Shown here: one piece after another, positions 32,682 through 44,400 of the stretch
Numbering within the stretch: position 1 is the stretch's first letter
How the letters are laid out: the number at the start of each line of letters is the position of its first letter
Origin: Moniliella sp. 'wahieum'
Taxonomy: Eukaryota > Basidiomycota > Moniliellomycetes > Moniliellales > Moniliellaceae
Assembly: GCA_003971905.1 (NCBI GenBank)
Contig: RSEE01000012.1
Span: 186,001-250,000, forward strand
Reading direction: 5' to 3'
Length of the DNA stretch: 64,000 bases
Notes under the pieces: model-generated
Databases searched by the model: none
Told to the model about the DNA's origin: nothing
The model's input: the letters and a program-made list of their open reading frames with translations, nothing else
Position numbers and translations under genes: made by a program

Positions 32682-35600
32682 CTACCCCCGAGGGGGGGGG
32701 AAAGAAAACCAGCTCTGAGGTGTGCCGTAGGTAGTCGCGTCCGTGACACCCGCAACGCGTGGCCAGAGGGACGGCTGCGAGGAGGAAGAGGCGGTGGAGG
32801 ATAGGCGTGTCTGCGCCTGTGGTTGCGCCTGTGATTGCGCCTGCACCTGAGCTTGTGCTTGGGCTTGGGCTTGTGCGTGTGCAGAAGCGGGGGGTAGCGA
32901 AGCGAGCGAACCAGTAGGATCGGGGGTACCTTGTCCCGTGCCTGGACCGAACGCGGCAAATCCAGAGGCAAGTAAGACGACCAAAACGCATCGTTGCGCG
33001 TCAGGCTGTCCGGGTTGGCGGGGACGGGGAGAGCAGCTGGGCAGGCTGGTGGGAGCGCCGGGTACAACGCAGTGGGGTCAGGAGGGGCTGAGATGGGCCA
33101 GGTGGTAGCAGGGTGTGCAGAGGGGCCGGGGGCAGAGCAGGGTCCAGGCCGGGTAGGGTAGAGGGCATACTGTTGTTTCCCCCGGGGCGGGAGGAAGCGG
33201 GCCCGAGGGGGCGGGGTGCACGGGTTGTGCGATGGGAGGGTTGGCAGCGGAGGTGGTAGGAGGCGGGGCGGCGGGATCGATGCCGTCCTCATGGGCGGCG
33301 AGAACGGTTTTGAGAAAGGTGGCGTAGAGGTAAGGCGTGTGGGATTGGTTGACGGCAATCGTGGCCAAAAAGTGGCGAGGCGCAGGACCAAGTCGAGCAA
33401 CTCGGCTGAGTTGGTGGTCTTGGCAAAGACGGGGCGGGCCAACTACGGGAGCAGAGAGGGGGTAAGCACAGCGAGTTAGTTACCTTGGAACACCAACGCG
33501 TCCTAGGCCCGGGCCAACGCACCTTGATCAAAAATACAGCTGCATACGCAATCATGAGGAACTGCGTGTCGGGCGCGTAGCGCAATTCGGGCCCTAGACT
33601 AGCGGCGCACTTGATGATTGACAAGGCAGCGCTTTTGCACAGAAAGTAGTCTAGTAGCCACAACAGAGACAGAGACGCAAACAAACGTTAGATGAAAAAT
33701 GGGTAGCCGCAGGGCAGCACTACAGTAGGGCAACTCAACGTACACGTTAACATCTCAGTCTCGTTCTTCGATGGCTCATCCAAAAATCGTTGTAGGCCAA
33801 ACGAGTTGAGCAACAATACTCCATAGTGGTACCGCAAAGGCCCGACCCGAACCAAAAAGTAAAGTGCCCGAGCAACCATTTGGGTTTCGGGCGGCGGTGT
33901 GCCCAGAGTGAAAGAGGGATCGTCTGTGTCCCGTCCCAGAATTCGTAGGATAGCCGATGCTGCCTTGCGGGCTGCTTCGTTGCTCTCAAGGGAAAAGAGC
34001 CGAGGGTATCGTTTGCGTCTAGCCCGCCCAAGGAGCCGGGAGGAAGGTCTTGGAACCCATTGGCAGTGTACACAGTCTGTGTTTCTGCTTCGCCCCCAGG
34101 TCGCCGCAAGTGGTACTGTTTCAGCAGATCTTCAAAGTGCCATACCTGTCGCCACTCGTCCAGCTGGCGATTGAAGACACGAAGAATTGATGCCAAGTCT
34201 GCCTCGCCTCCGAGTGAGGGTAAGTAGGATTGGAGAAACTCCATCTGCTTGGACTGGATCCGATGGAGTTCGGTCAGCCCAGCCACACCCACGTCCCATG
34301 GTTGGGAGAGATGTTGCATGCACCACGTCCGGACCGACCCAATTATTTTGTCTTCTCGTACCGTGTAGGACTTGCCCATGTGCGAGGCCATCATCCGGTC
34401 CACGATAAAGCAGCCCAACCAGGTCCGTTCGCGATTCAGCACGTCGCGTTCTTGGGTCAGCGCATCGTCCAAGGATGAGGAAGGGCGCGTTCCAGGTGGA
34501 AGAGGACGGTCGAGGTTGATATCAGTGGCCATGCGGATGGCCAAGCCCGAATGAAGCCACGTCATGTCCTGTTCAAAGCTTGTTGAAGTTTCGCCCCACA
34601 GAGAGAGGAGAGGAACGCTTGGGAAATCTCCATGCTCTTCCACCCATACTCAAGGGCCATGGTACGGCACCGCCTCACGTACTCCTGTGCCTTGCTGTAC
34701 AGATCGGGGCGCTGGGAATAAAACTTGGAGCCAATCATGGCAATCACCGCCAGCAAGAAAGGGGAGCGAGAGCGGACAAAGTTGGGTGTGTGCAGCTGGG
34801 ATCGAGGACCGCAGCAAAGTGATTGCACGTGGCGAAAATGCGGAACAAGTCTGTCAATTCGTCCAGGGTTACTACCCCATCGTCCAGCAGCGTCGGCGGT
34901 AGCTCATGTTCAATGATGAGTTTGCGCACCGGAAGCTGCTCGATAAACCCGGGGCAAAAGTAACTGCGATTTGCCACGCCCAGCGGTACAGAATGCTGGG
35001 AGGATGTGGCAGCTCGGCCTCGGGGGTGATCTTACCTGCGCTGCCATCCCTCCTGGGAAGGGACAGAACCAGGTTCGGTGGGCTTTGGCAAAGCGCTTAA
35101 GCTGGCTTCAGCCAAGAGGCTCAGTGGATTCAACCCTTGGTCGTCCACCAGCTGTAACGATGGCTTGAGCGGATTCCATCAACCTTGGTAGGCGAGGCGG
35201 ACAAATGTTCATATGCACGCATGATTGGCTTCCTCGATGATTCGAGAGAGTCGGCAGCGGATTTGCCATTGTCACTCTGGGTGGGAGAAAATGTGAAATG
35301 GGGCTGGTTGCTGCTTGGCCGGGCGGGGGGTCCATGGAGCAGGAAGGATTGTTGGGTCCCAGGGCCAGGCGAGGCTGAGCCAGCTTGAGGATTGGGTGTA
35401 GCAGCGGAATGCTGCCGCAGGGAAGCCTGAGATGATCCAGTTTGCGCGCTTATTCGACGTGATGGCGAGCAATAGGCTCGGGCGGTCCGGAACGAGAGAT
35501 TTGATTGGAGGGTGACGCTTCGTAGGCAAAGGTGGCGGCGGTGGGGAAGTGGAGTGCTTGTATGGTGGGGGGTCGGTGGCAAAAATCCCGTTCCACCCGG

Positions 35601-36195
35601 TTTGGGGTCGATGGACCGGAGCACCTTGGCCAACGTGTGTTCCATCTCTCTGCAGCGATGCTGCCATGGCCTCGACCTGTTTGGCCTTGGACCCTTTGCG
35701 AACACGAGTCGGCACCTGGAACACGCACTCCGTTTCTGATGCCCTACAGCGTGCACAGGGAGGGCCCTTGTCAATGCCTGTGCAACGCATTTTGAGCCGG
35801 CGGCAGGCGGTGCATGCTGCTGGGCCCCGGCGGCGCTTGGATTTTGGGACGGGAGAAGCACGGCTCGCTGGGGTGGCGTTGACGGCAGAGGGTGATTGTC
35901 TGCCCTCACCACTGGTGTCGGCGCGGCAGGGTCGTCTCCAGGAGGCGAGGAAGCGGGTGGAGCGGGGGGCGAGGTGGAGGCAACGCGTTTGCGGGGGAGG
36001 CGGTGGTGGTGGATGTCCTGGTGCGGCTGATGCGGGTACTCCTCTGCTGTGGTGGAGGGCTGTGGCGTTCGAGGGAGGCATCCGAGTTGCTTGCGCCGCT
36101 GTCGCTGCCGTCGTCGTCGCTGGCATTGGGGTGGGGCAAAACATACGATGGGCCGCTGGGTTGACAGGAGGCGCTGGAGGCTGCGGATTCGGCAT
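32682..36195 (-). CDS. Zn2Cys6 fungal transcription factor
   Basis: Nuclear regulator. The DNA-binding domain has six cysteines as ACTAC-RRLKMR-C-TGIDKGPP-CARC-RASETE-C (about 35720-35825), preceded by a KSKRRRGP basic patch and followed by a heptad-like EAMAASLQREMEHTLAKVL segment. The fungal-specific middle homology domain follows: SPFLLAVIAMIGSKFYSQRP, EYVRRCRTMALEYGWKSMEI, FEQDMTWLHSGLAIRMATDI, RTWLGCFIVDRMMASHMGKS, then SIIKCAASLGPELRYAPDTQ. The C-terminus has an (AQ)n stretch, AQAQAQAQVQAQSQAQPQAQ (about 32815-32880), and a typical NDAFWSSYLPLDLPG end motif. The layout resembles prtT/TEA1-type regulators (inference). Introns with GTACGT-like donors are likely near 33430-33530 and 33690-33760. 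Start at 36195 (MPNPQPPAPP). Several frame breaks; the 3' end is approximate. Confidence 0.87.
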
Positions 36196-36480
36196 GGCCA
36201 GCACACGGGCGAGGCTGCGAGGGATGGAGACGAGGATGGAGATGCAGATGGAGATGCAGATGGGGATGGAGATGGGATGGAGATCAGGACGGGATAGGCG
36301 TGGATCGACTGGTTGAGAGAGCCTCGCTGTTAACACGCTAACGTTTTGCGTCTCTCGGCCGAAACGCCGATTGAAGCAATTGGCCCCGGTGAAATGTTCA
36401 GTGTTGTGTCACGGCGGTCAAGGGCCAGCTCCTGAAGCTTAGTAAGTCAAATAGTTCCAATCGTCAATCATTGTCGATTA
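36196..36480. other. Upstream region of the Zn2Cys6 gene
   Basis: Begins with GGAGATGC-type repeats (36230-36290) and continues to tRNA-Glu. No gene seen. Confidence 0.5.
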
Positions 36481-36564
36481 TCCTCGATGGTCCAACGGCT
36501 ATGATGTGACGCTCTCATGTACTTGTGATCCGTCAAGACCCGGGTTCGACTCCCGGTCGGGGAA
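36481..36564 (+). tRNA. tRNA-Glu (CTC) with 12-nt intron
   Basis: Hand-folded. Acceptor TCCTCGA pairs with TCGGGGA (36557-36563), discriminator A36564. Anticodon stem TGACG (36507-36511) pairs with CGTCA (36531-36535); loop C-U-CUC-A gives anticodon CTC at 36514-36516. A 12-nt intron (36518-36529) lies after base 37. T arm CCGGG-TTCGACT-CCCGG. A T-rich terminator follows within 4 nt. Confidence 0.92.
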
Positions 36565-37335
36565 TCCTTTTTTCTTACGACCAATCCATCCTCTTGTAGG
36601 GGCTTAATAAGCCTTAGCTTCCGCAGCTCATGTGCAATGCACTACGCCATCAATGGCCTGCTCTCTGGTCTTTAACACTTGTGCAACTTCGTTGCGTCGC
36701 CAGTGATGTAGCGCACCATGGAATGCGCCAGACAGTTCAGAAAGGAAGAGTGGAGTTCCCCAGGCGAATTTACCGCTGTCGATACATTTTTCCATTATGT
36801 TGGACCCGCACTGTGTGTATGGTAACATTAGGCTGTCCTTTCATGTCTACAGGCTGTGTCGATAATCGGCTTTCGCTGGAAACCCCGGGAAAGGTGGTGG
36901 TGGGTCCACATACCCGCCCCCGCATGTTAACCAAAAAGGTTTACTACTAGTCACTCCGCATGCCAGTGTGCAATGCCAGTATGCGGTGCGTACGAGATGT
37001 TGCATTGAATGTTTTGTGAACGAGGCGCACAGCCGAAAAGGAGCGTGAGTAAGAGAGGTGGGCAGTTGATCAGCGAAGATTGTCGCCAGGACGAACCCGA
37101 TCAGCCATGATCAACGACACGTGGGAGGATAATAAGGTATAGAGAGCAAGAAAAGGCTTGCAGTTGCAAGCGGGGGAGATGGGTAGAGGTTGGGGAGGGG
37201 GGGTTCAAAAGTGAAGGTGGGAGAGGAGGTACACACTCGAGAGGAAAAAGTACGGATTGGGCCGAAGGAGAGTGGAGAGCCCGAGAGGGTAGAAAAATGC
37301 AATGTGGTCGCCCAGCGTTCTCCACCATGGCATTC
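36565..37335. other. Intergenic region
   Basis: Between tRNA-Glu and the 3' end of SKT5. No gene recognised; small open frames only. Confidence 0.5.
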
Positions 37336-39368
37336 TCACGTCGTAGAAGGGAGGGGGATGGGGAGCAAAGGGGTAAATGTGGGTGTGGTAAGTGTCATGC
37401 GTTTGGGAGCTTCATGGGGCCGACGAAGGGGAGACCGTCCGGTGGGCCCTCGACTCGCCTGGACCGATTTCAAACGGGCGGCGCACGAGGATCGCCATGC
37501 TCGACAGCCCTTTCGAGCCAAAGGGTGGCCATGGTCAGATCAACGTCGGTGCCCACGCCAGCCTGGCAAAAGTAGCCCATTGCGTACTCGGCTTTGGCCA
37601 GGTTCTGTTCCGCGGCCTTTTTGGCCCAGAGATATGCCTCGGTATCGGACTGGGGCAGGATACCTGGCACACCCACCATGTACCAGGCCGTCAGGCAAAG
37701 CACGCTTCGGCATGATCCTGTTGAGCTGCAATGTTGTACATGTGCACGCTCAACCCCCCATCCACCGGACAGCCCATCCGACCATACTCGTAATTTTTCC
37801 CCATGAGGTAGGCAGACGGGGCGAACCCGAGCTGGGCAGCGCGGGTCAAGAGGTTGCATGCGTAGGTTGGATCGGTAAATACCACGCCTTCGATGCCTCG
37901 GTTGTGCAGCAGCCCTAGCTCATGCAACGCGCGCGGCCATTCAGGCGTGGCGGCTTGGGCGGACAATTTGAGGTACTTGACGCCCTGCCGGGAATTCTTG
38001 GTTCGTCCCAACTCGCCATTGAGTTCGGCCATGCCTAGGCGGTAGAGCGCACCAGGGTGGCCGGCGGCAGCGGCCTTACGGAGCCATTTGAATGCCTTGC
38101 TGGTATCTTTCAGACAGCCCCAGCCTTGCTCAAAGCACCGTCCTACCTTGAAGGAAGCGTCGGCATGGCCATGTTTGGCGGCTAGGACGTAGAGTGCATG
38201 CGCCTGGACCATCTGTGGCTTGTTGTCCGGATGCCCCACTCCTGCCGCCAAGCATTCGGCCAGGTAGAATTGAGCTGCGACATGACCTCGGTCAGCAATC
38301 TTGCGCAGCAACTCCATGGCCCCCCGAACGAGGTGGTGGTGCTCGCCAATCGGCAGGTCATCTCGTACTTGCGCGGCCTCCAAGATGAAAATGGCCAGCT
38401 CATACACAGATTGAGGATCCTCCACTTTGCTCGCATTGCGAAGATAGAGTTCCAGGGTCTGGCTGTGCGAGAGAAGTCGAGGTTGTCGCCAAGATGAAGA
38501 TGGGTGTTATCAAACTTGGCTGCGCTCGAAGCGCTAGGGGAGAGAACGGCAACAGAGCGCCGGGAGCCAGCCGAGTAGTTGCCAAACCTATCCGTTGGAT
38601 GGGACCAAGCGGATCCGCGCACACTCTTACGTCGGTCGCTGGGGGAGGAGAGGGAAGATCTAGATGCGGAAGAAGCATCATGAGAGGGTGCCAGGTGAAC
38701 AGGGGATACCTTGCCTTTCCCAGCTGCCAAGGCCTTTGTCGTAGGCACTCGATTCTCATCCTCGGAGCCAGGCATCAAACCCGTATCGGATGGCAAAGCA
38801 ATTGAGCTTGCTGTACCGTACCTTACTTTTGGACCGAGTGTGGACGGTGAAATAAACCTGATCCGATTCAGCCATACTAGACCGTGGGAGCGCTGCAAGA
38901 GAAGGGGGGCTCCAGCTGATGAGGCCGTCATGCTCCCCCGTCTGGACGGATTGGTGGCACTTTCTGCATCGGTCGATCTGTGCGACAAGGGGATACTGTG
39001 CTGTTGACGCTTAGGCGCCGACTGAGCCCGCTGAGCAAAGACGAGGCACGCTTAGAGTAGCGTTGGCCGAGCCTGTAGCTGGATGGAGGAGGCGGAGGGT
39101 CAGCTCTCGAGAAGCCCCCAGGACCTTGTTGTCTTCCCCAGCGGGGGGGTCCAGTGGTACCTTTGCCTGCCAGACTGGCGCTGCTCAGGCTGCCGGCGCG
39201 GGAGGTGAAGGTGGTAGCCGTGGTCGAAGGCGGAAGTCCGGTCGAAGGCGGAAGTCCGGTCGAGCCGGAGTGCCAGAACGAATCGGTGGAACCATAGCGG
39301 GAGTTCCAAGGGTAAGAACTAGGTGGGCTAGTTTTGGAGATGGCTGGGGAAGAAGATGTTGAGTCCAT
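37336..39368 (-). CDS. SKT5: SKT5/Chs4-like chitin synthase regulator (SEL1 repeats)
   Basis: Activator and localiser of chitin synthase III at the bud neck or septum in yeast (family role). N-terminus MDSTSSSPAISKTSPPSSYP, a Ser/Pro-rich linker with an in-frame 18-bp duplication (GLPPST twice, 39224-39262), then a GTAAGG-donor intron region near 38830. The conserved part starts VEDPQSVYELAIFILEAAQ. SEL1 repeats follow: AAQFYLAECLAAGVGHPDNK, ADASFKVGRCFEQGWGCLKD, KAFKWLRKAAAAGHPGALYR, ALHELGLLHNRGIEG, SAYLMGKNYEYGRMGCPVDG, AKAEYAMGYFCQAGVGTDVD, ending near AVEHGDPRA. The C-terminal tail to 37336 is approximate; no CaaX box was found in frame. Frame breaks near 37490, 37720, 38430 and 38990. 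Confidence 0.85.
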
Positions 39369-39868
39369 GGCGTCTATACCACAGCGGTGACCAAGCCGTA
39401 GAGTGGAAGAGCTGCGGTACTAGGAATAAGAAAGAGGTTAGAGGAGCAGGCGGTGGTGGTAGTGGTGGTGGTACAGGAGGGGAAGGCAAGTCAACCTGTG
39501 GCTTTTTGCAATTATCTGAAAGACGTGAGGCCGTGTGGTTTGATGGAGCTGTGGGGCGGGTGGAGTCAGAGAAAAGCAATATGTACCCCCTTCAACCCTA
39601 AACCCCTTTATGCTATGCTAGAGACTGCTAGAGGCTTGGCCGACTTTGATCGAAGCCTGGTGCATGATGCATGATGCATGATGCATGGTGGTAAGTGCAG
39701 CACGCTCAGTACGTCAGTACACTCAGTTGAGTCGATGAGAAACCCTGGCGGTAAATCGGTTTAGAGCCAGGTACGTGACAGTATTGCAAACGAGACATAG
39801 TAGTACGGTACTAGCTGCAGAGATATAGTATTAGGCCTGCGTCACGACGATCCACATTATAGGGACCA
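39369..39868. promoter_or_regulatory. SKT5 upstream region, truncated by retrotransposon
   Basis: About 500 bp between the SKT5 start and the copia insertion. Includes an ATGATGC repeat (39663-39688). This is what remains of the proximal promoter. Confidence 0.5.
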
Positions 39869-39873
39869 CAGGC
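39869..39873. repeat. Target-site duplication CAGGC (left)
   Basis: CAGGC directly before the left LTR, matched by CAGGC at 45140-45144 directly after the right LTR. Confidence 0.9.
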
Positions 39874-40084
39874 TGTTGACCACCAGTGGTCTAGAGCCCA
39901 TCGGCCTTCAGTGACACGTGGCCCGATCCACACAGTGCACCGGGGCAGTGAGTTCCGACCCTTCCACGGGTCTCCACTGGCCTCCAGGCCAGGAGCCTAT
40001 CAAGGCCCATAGCTCTAGCTCTCCTTAGCTCTTGAATGCCATCTCCATCGACCATCGCCAGCATCGCTAGCTAGGCCTGTGACA
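39874..40084 (+). repeat. Left LTR (211 bp)
   Basis: Starts TGTTGACC and ends TGTGACA; matches 44929-45139 except at one base. Confidence 0.97.
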
Positions 40085-40230
40085 GAGCTACAATCTGAAG
40101 CACCCCACTGGCGCAAAGGATCAATACTCAGCACCACCATCGGCGCCCACCGTCACCACCCCACCCCAACGCCACCATCGGCACCACACACCAACCAATT
40201 CAAAAAAAAACAAAGGAAAAATCAGCCACC

Positions 40231-41457
40231 ATGCCCCCCGAACTGGAAGAAAACACCCCTCCTCCCGAAGTCTCTGTCATCGAAGAGGCGCAGACATCGA
40301 CGAACCGACCACCACCCCTGTCTCCGACCCGACCTGGCAACAGGCCCTCACCCCGTCAGAGACAACCTCCGCAAGCACCCGCGCGTTCAAGCCCACCAGC
40401 GCTGACAATCTCCGCTCCACATGCCGCTCGTTCGCTACGGATGCACACACGGCGGCGTATGGACCGAAGAGCAAGAAAACACCGGGCGGAAAGGAAAATT
40501 GGATCTACACGCTCACCCTCGCGTTGGAGAAATATGTATTGGCCGTTGAATTCACGAAGCCGCAAAACACCCGTGAGGCCCTTGCATCCGCGAGTGAGGA
40601 CATGGCCGAGCTTCGCCACGCTGAGAAACGCGCGTCAAAAGAGATCGAGCGTACCAACGCGACGCGCAAGGACGCCTTCCGCGACCCACCGAATATGTGC
40701 TCTGGGAGCCCTCCATCCTCAACATCCTGGACCGCATCCACCCCGCCGCGAAGGACATCGTTCGCTCCGGTCCATCGTCACCACACTACGACTCGTCCCT
40801 CGATCTACGCCTCCAGAACCTTCTGTTGGTCCCACCTCCCGAACGACGTTCAATCTGCCATTATTGCACAGGACAACGTTGACACGTCAGCTGACTTGCT
40901 CCGTGCCCTGCGAAACAATACGGTACGGTCGACTGCAAGACGTATCATGAATTGTCCAGTCGCTTTCACCACTGCTACCAAAACCGGCGCAGCGGAGCGC
41001 GTTCCTATCTGAAATGGGGACGCTCCGCAACCGGATCAGCGCAACCACACCGATGTCGGACGAGCAATTCCGCCGTATCCTCGTCGGGGCCCTCCGCGAC
41101 CCTGGTGACCGTCGCCGCCTAGAGCACATGACTCTGGCGGAGACAATGCAAGACGTGGAGAGAATCCCAGCGGACCCAGAGTACAGAATTCCGTACCGGG
41201 GCCGTCACCCCCGGACCGCCAACTCGGGCGCTGGCAAACACGACAGCGCGGGATCCCAGCAGCATAGCGGGGGTCCTCCTGCCGGTGCATCTCCCCGTAG
41301 CGGGGGTGCTCTTGCGAGAAAGCCGTCCGGCCACACCGGGGTTCCTTCGAACAACAAATGGCACCGCAACAGCTCCGCGCGAGCGCACATTGCCACCGAA
41401 GACGACGTCTCCGAAGGGGAGACCCTGTCTGTGGACCTTGCCCTATCTGACAAATAG
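40231..41457 (+). CDS. gag: Copia gag region, frame-broken
   Basis: The capsid-like region starts MPPELEENTPPPEVSVIEEA at 40231. Coding signal then moves between frames: WIYTLTLALEKYVLAVEFTK (about 40498), YVLWEPSILNILDRIHPAAK (about 40695), DNVDTSADLLRALRN (about 40875), and finally the pol frame from about 41008 (MSDEQFRRILVGALRDPGDR) to a TAG at 41455-41457. At least three frame changes, whether real decay or consensus error. The tail is Ser/Gly/Pro/basic-rich. I saw no CCHC zinc knuckle. Confidence 0.7.
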
Positions 41458-44400
41458 GAACTCGCGGGCAACCAGGACATCCAGTCTCGTCACGACTCGG
41501 GCGCGGATCCTAGCATCTGGAAGGATCTCAGGGTATTCAAAACCCTCAAGCCCAGCAACCGCTCAATCGAAATCGCTGATGGAAAACATATTAAAGCCAG
41601 TGGACGCGGAACATGTAGCATCGGTATCAAGTGTACCGACGGCAAATGTATCCATGTAGACCTACCCGGCAGTCTATACGTCCCCGGCATAGCAAGCAAT
41701 CTCACGAGCGTAGCGCAAATAAGTGACGCAGGCCACGCATCCTGGTTCGCCCCCCACCGAAAAGGTATCTGGTTAAATGACAAGCATGGCAAATATCACC
41801 AAATCGCGGATTCCTCATACAAGCTGAACATCGTCCCGAAACCGACACCCACAAACGAACACGCGGCCAAAGCTGCCGTCGCCACCCAACACACCGCAGC
41901 CAACACCATCGAGCACGTCATGTACGTTCACCAACAGTACAACCACGCCGCGCTAGACCTACTCCCGACACTAACCGCCAACGCGCGAGCGAGCCTCCGC
42001 GTCAGCCCTGCCCAAATCCGACGCATCCGCCCCTTCTGGCATTGTCCCACCTGCACAAAAGCTCTGGCCAAAGCGCCCAGCCACCCTTCGCGCCACGGCC
42101 GCCGCATTTCGGAACGTCCTTTCGAAGTACTGCACGCCGACGTAGTCGACCTCCCTCGCATCACTGGCATGGGACATGGATACGCCCTGGTCGCGGTTGA
42201 TGACTGGAGCCGTTACACCTTCGCTGTTCCCCTAAAGACGAAAGGACAAGCCACGGCGGAGCTGAAAAAACTCATCACCCGCGAGCAACGCATCGGAAAG
42301 GACCGTCTGCTTCGCATCTTGAAGACAGACAATGCCCCCGAGCTCACCAGCGCACTCCGTCCGTTCCTTGAATCCGAAGGTATCACGACGGAAACCACCA
42401 TACCAGGCCAAAGTCAATCAAATGGGGTGGCCGAGCGAGCCATCCAGGCAATCACCACACGCGCGCGCCAACTCATCATCGCCTCGGGCCTCCCGACATC
42501 AAACTGGTGGCAGGATGCCTTGCTGGCAGGGTGCTGGACGCACAACCTCATGCCACCGACATCTCCACGCCAGGGCACACAATCTCGGGCTGAGCTGTAC
42601 AAGGGGTCACCCCCACCGCTGCCAATGCACGCCTTCGGATCCTTGGCGTACCTTCACCTGGCCCAGGACCAACGTGACCATAAGCTCAGTCCGCGGGCTG
42701 TCGAAGCCATGCTCGTCGGGTACGACGCAGGTCGAGGTACAAAGGGTTGGCGCTGGGCTGTGTACGACCCGTCCATGGGCACGTTCCGATCCCAATGGGC
42801 AAAACCATACAAGTGGACCCAGCGCCAATACCACGAGGTTTTCCCCGACCGCTTTCCGCCTGACGTATCTCGCTTCCCCGCTCAACCCCTGCCTGACAGA
42901 ACTATGACTGACACTGAAACCAAAAAGGGAGAAGAAAAAATGAACAAAATTGAAGTTGCAAATCCCAACACACCACCGAGAATCAACACTGATACTGACG
43001 CGACCATCGCAAGACAAAACGACACCCATCCAACCACCCCCACCACCAGACGGTACCCCGCCCGGACCCACCAGCGCCGTTTTGACCTTGACTGGGCACA
43101 GCTCCCCGTAGCGGACGACCCTCATGATGGTGACTTCCACGCACACGCTGCCGCGCTGCCTCCGGTTCCCCTCCCTGACGGTAGTCGTAGTCCTGCGATC
43201 GGCCTACGCTTCCCACTGCCCGACACTGCCCTGCCCGCGTACAGCGACGGTCTCCATCCGCCTGAATACAAGGCGATGATCGCCCTTAGCGAGCCAGGGC
43301 CGCACGAGCGCATCCAGCTCACCAAGGACGGAGTACCTGTTGCACCCAAGACAATGAAGGGCCTCCAATCACACCCCTCATTCGAACCAGTGCTGGAGGC
43401 GATGCGCACGGAAATCGACACCCTAGCCCGCTACGGCACATTCGAAGTCGTCACGCCCCCTCCAGACGCGCAGCTGCTGATTGGTCTATGGCGCATCAAC
43501 ACCAAAACGGACGCGGACGGAAATTTCCTACGCTACCGAGCCCGTCTCGTTGCCGGGGGCCACCAGCAGGATGCTGACACATGGGGACAAACATTCGCCC
43601 CTGCCGTGCGCACTCCTGCCATCCTCAGCCTTATCGCCCTTGCTGGAAAGTTCGGCCTCCACCTCTTCACTGCTGATGTGCACTCTGCCTATTTGAACGC
43701 TCCCCTCACGGAAAAAGTGTACCTCCGCCCACCCCCATTCTTTCCCGAGGAAAAAGGCAAGGTCTGGCGTCTCCGGAAAAGCCTATATGGCCTCCACCAA
43801 TCCGGCGCAAACTGGGCGGTATTCATCCGTGACTTGCTCCGCGGAGACATGGGTTTTGTACAATCTCTGGCTGAGCCGTGCTTGTTCATCCGACCCCGTA
43901 AAGGCGACACGGTCCTCCTTGCCGTGCACACCGACGATCTTCTCATCGCCTGCACGTCTCACGCACGCTACGATTCCTTCCTCACTGAGATCAACACCCA
44001 TATCGAGGTGCGGGGAAACGGCCCCCTACACTACCATCTTGGCTGCCAGTACGACACCATAAACGGGAAACTGTACCTTAGCCAGCCAAAATTCATTGAG
44101 GAATCCATTGCCAAACATGAGGTTCCGCCACCCCTGGTTATGGGCCTCCCCCACCCCAGCAAGATGATCCCCGCGCGCACCGACCCCGAACCGCCCGCAC
44201 TGCCCGCCGAGAGACGCGACTATCAAGCCAAAGTAGGATCTGGGCTGTGGGCTGCCCGCATGTGCCGCCCTGATGCGCTGTTCGGCATCTCAGCTCTAAG
44301 CCGAGCAACTGCCGATCCCTCCAAGGCCCACCGCGCTGCGGCAACAAACTTCCTCCGCTACCTCTACGGTACCAAGGGCTACGGTCTCCGACTAACACCC

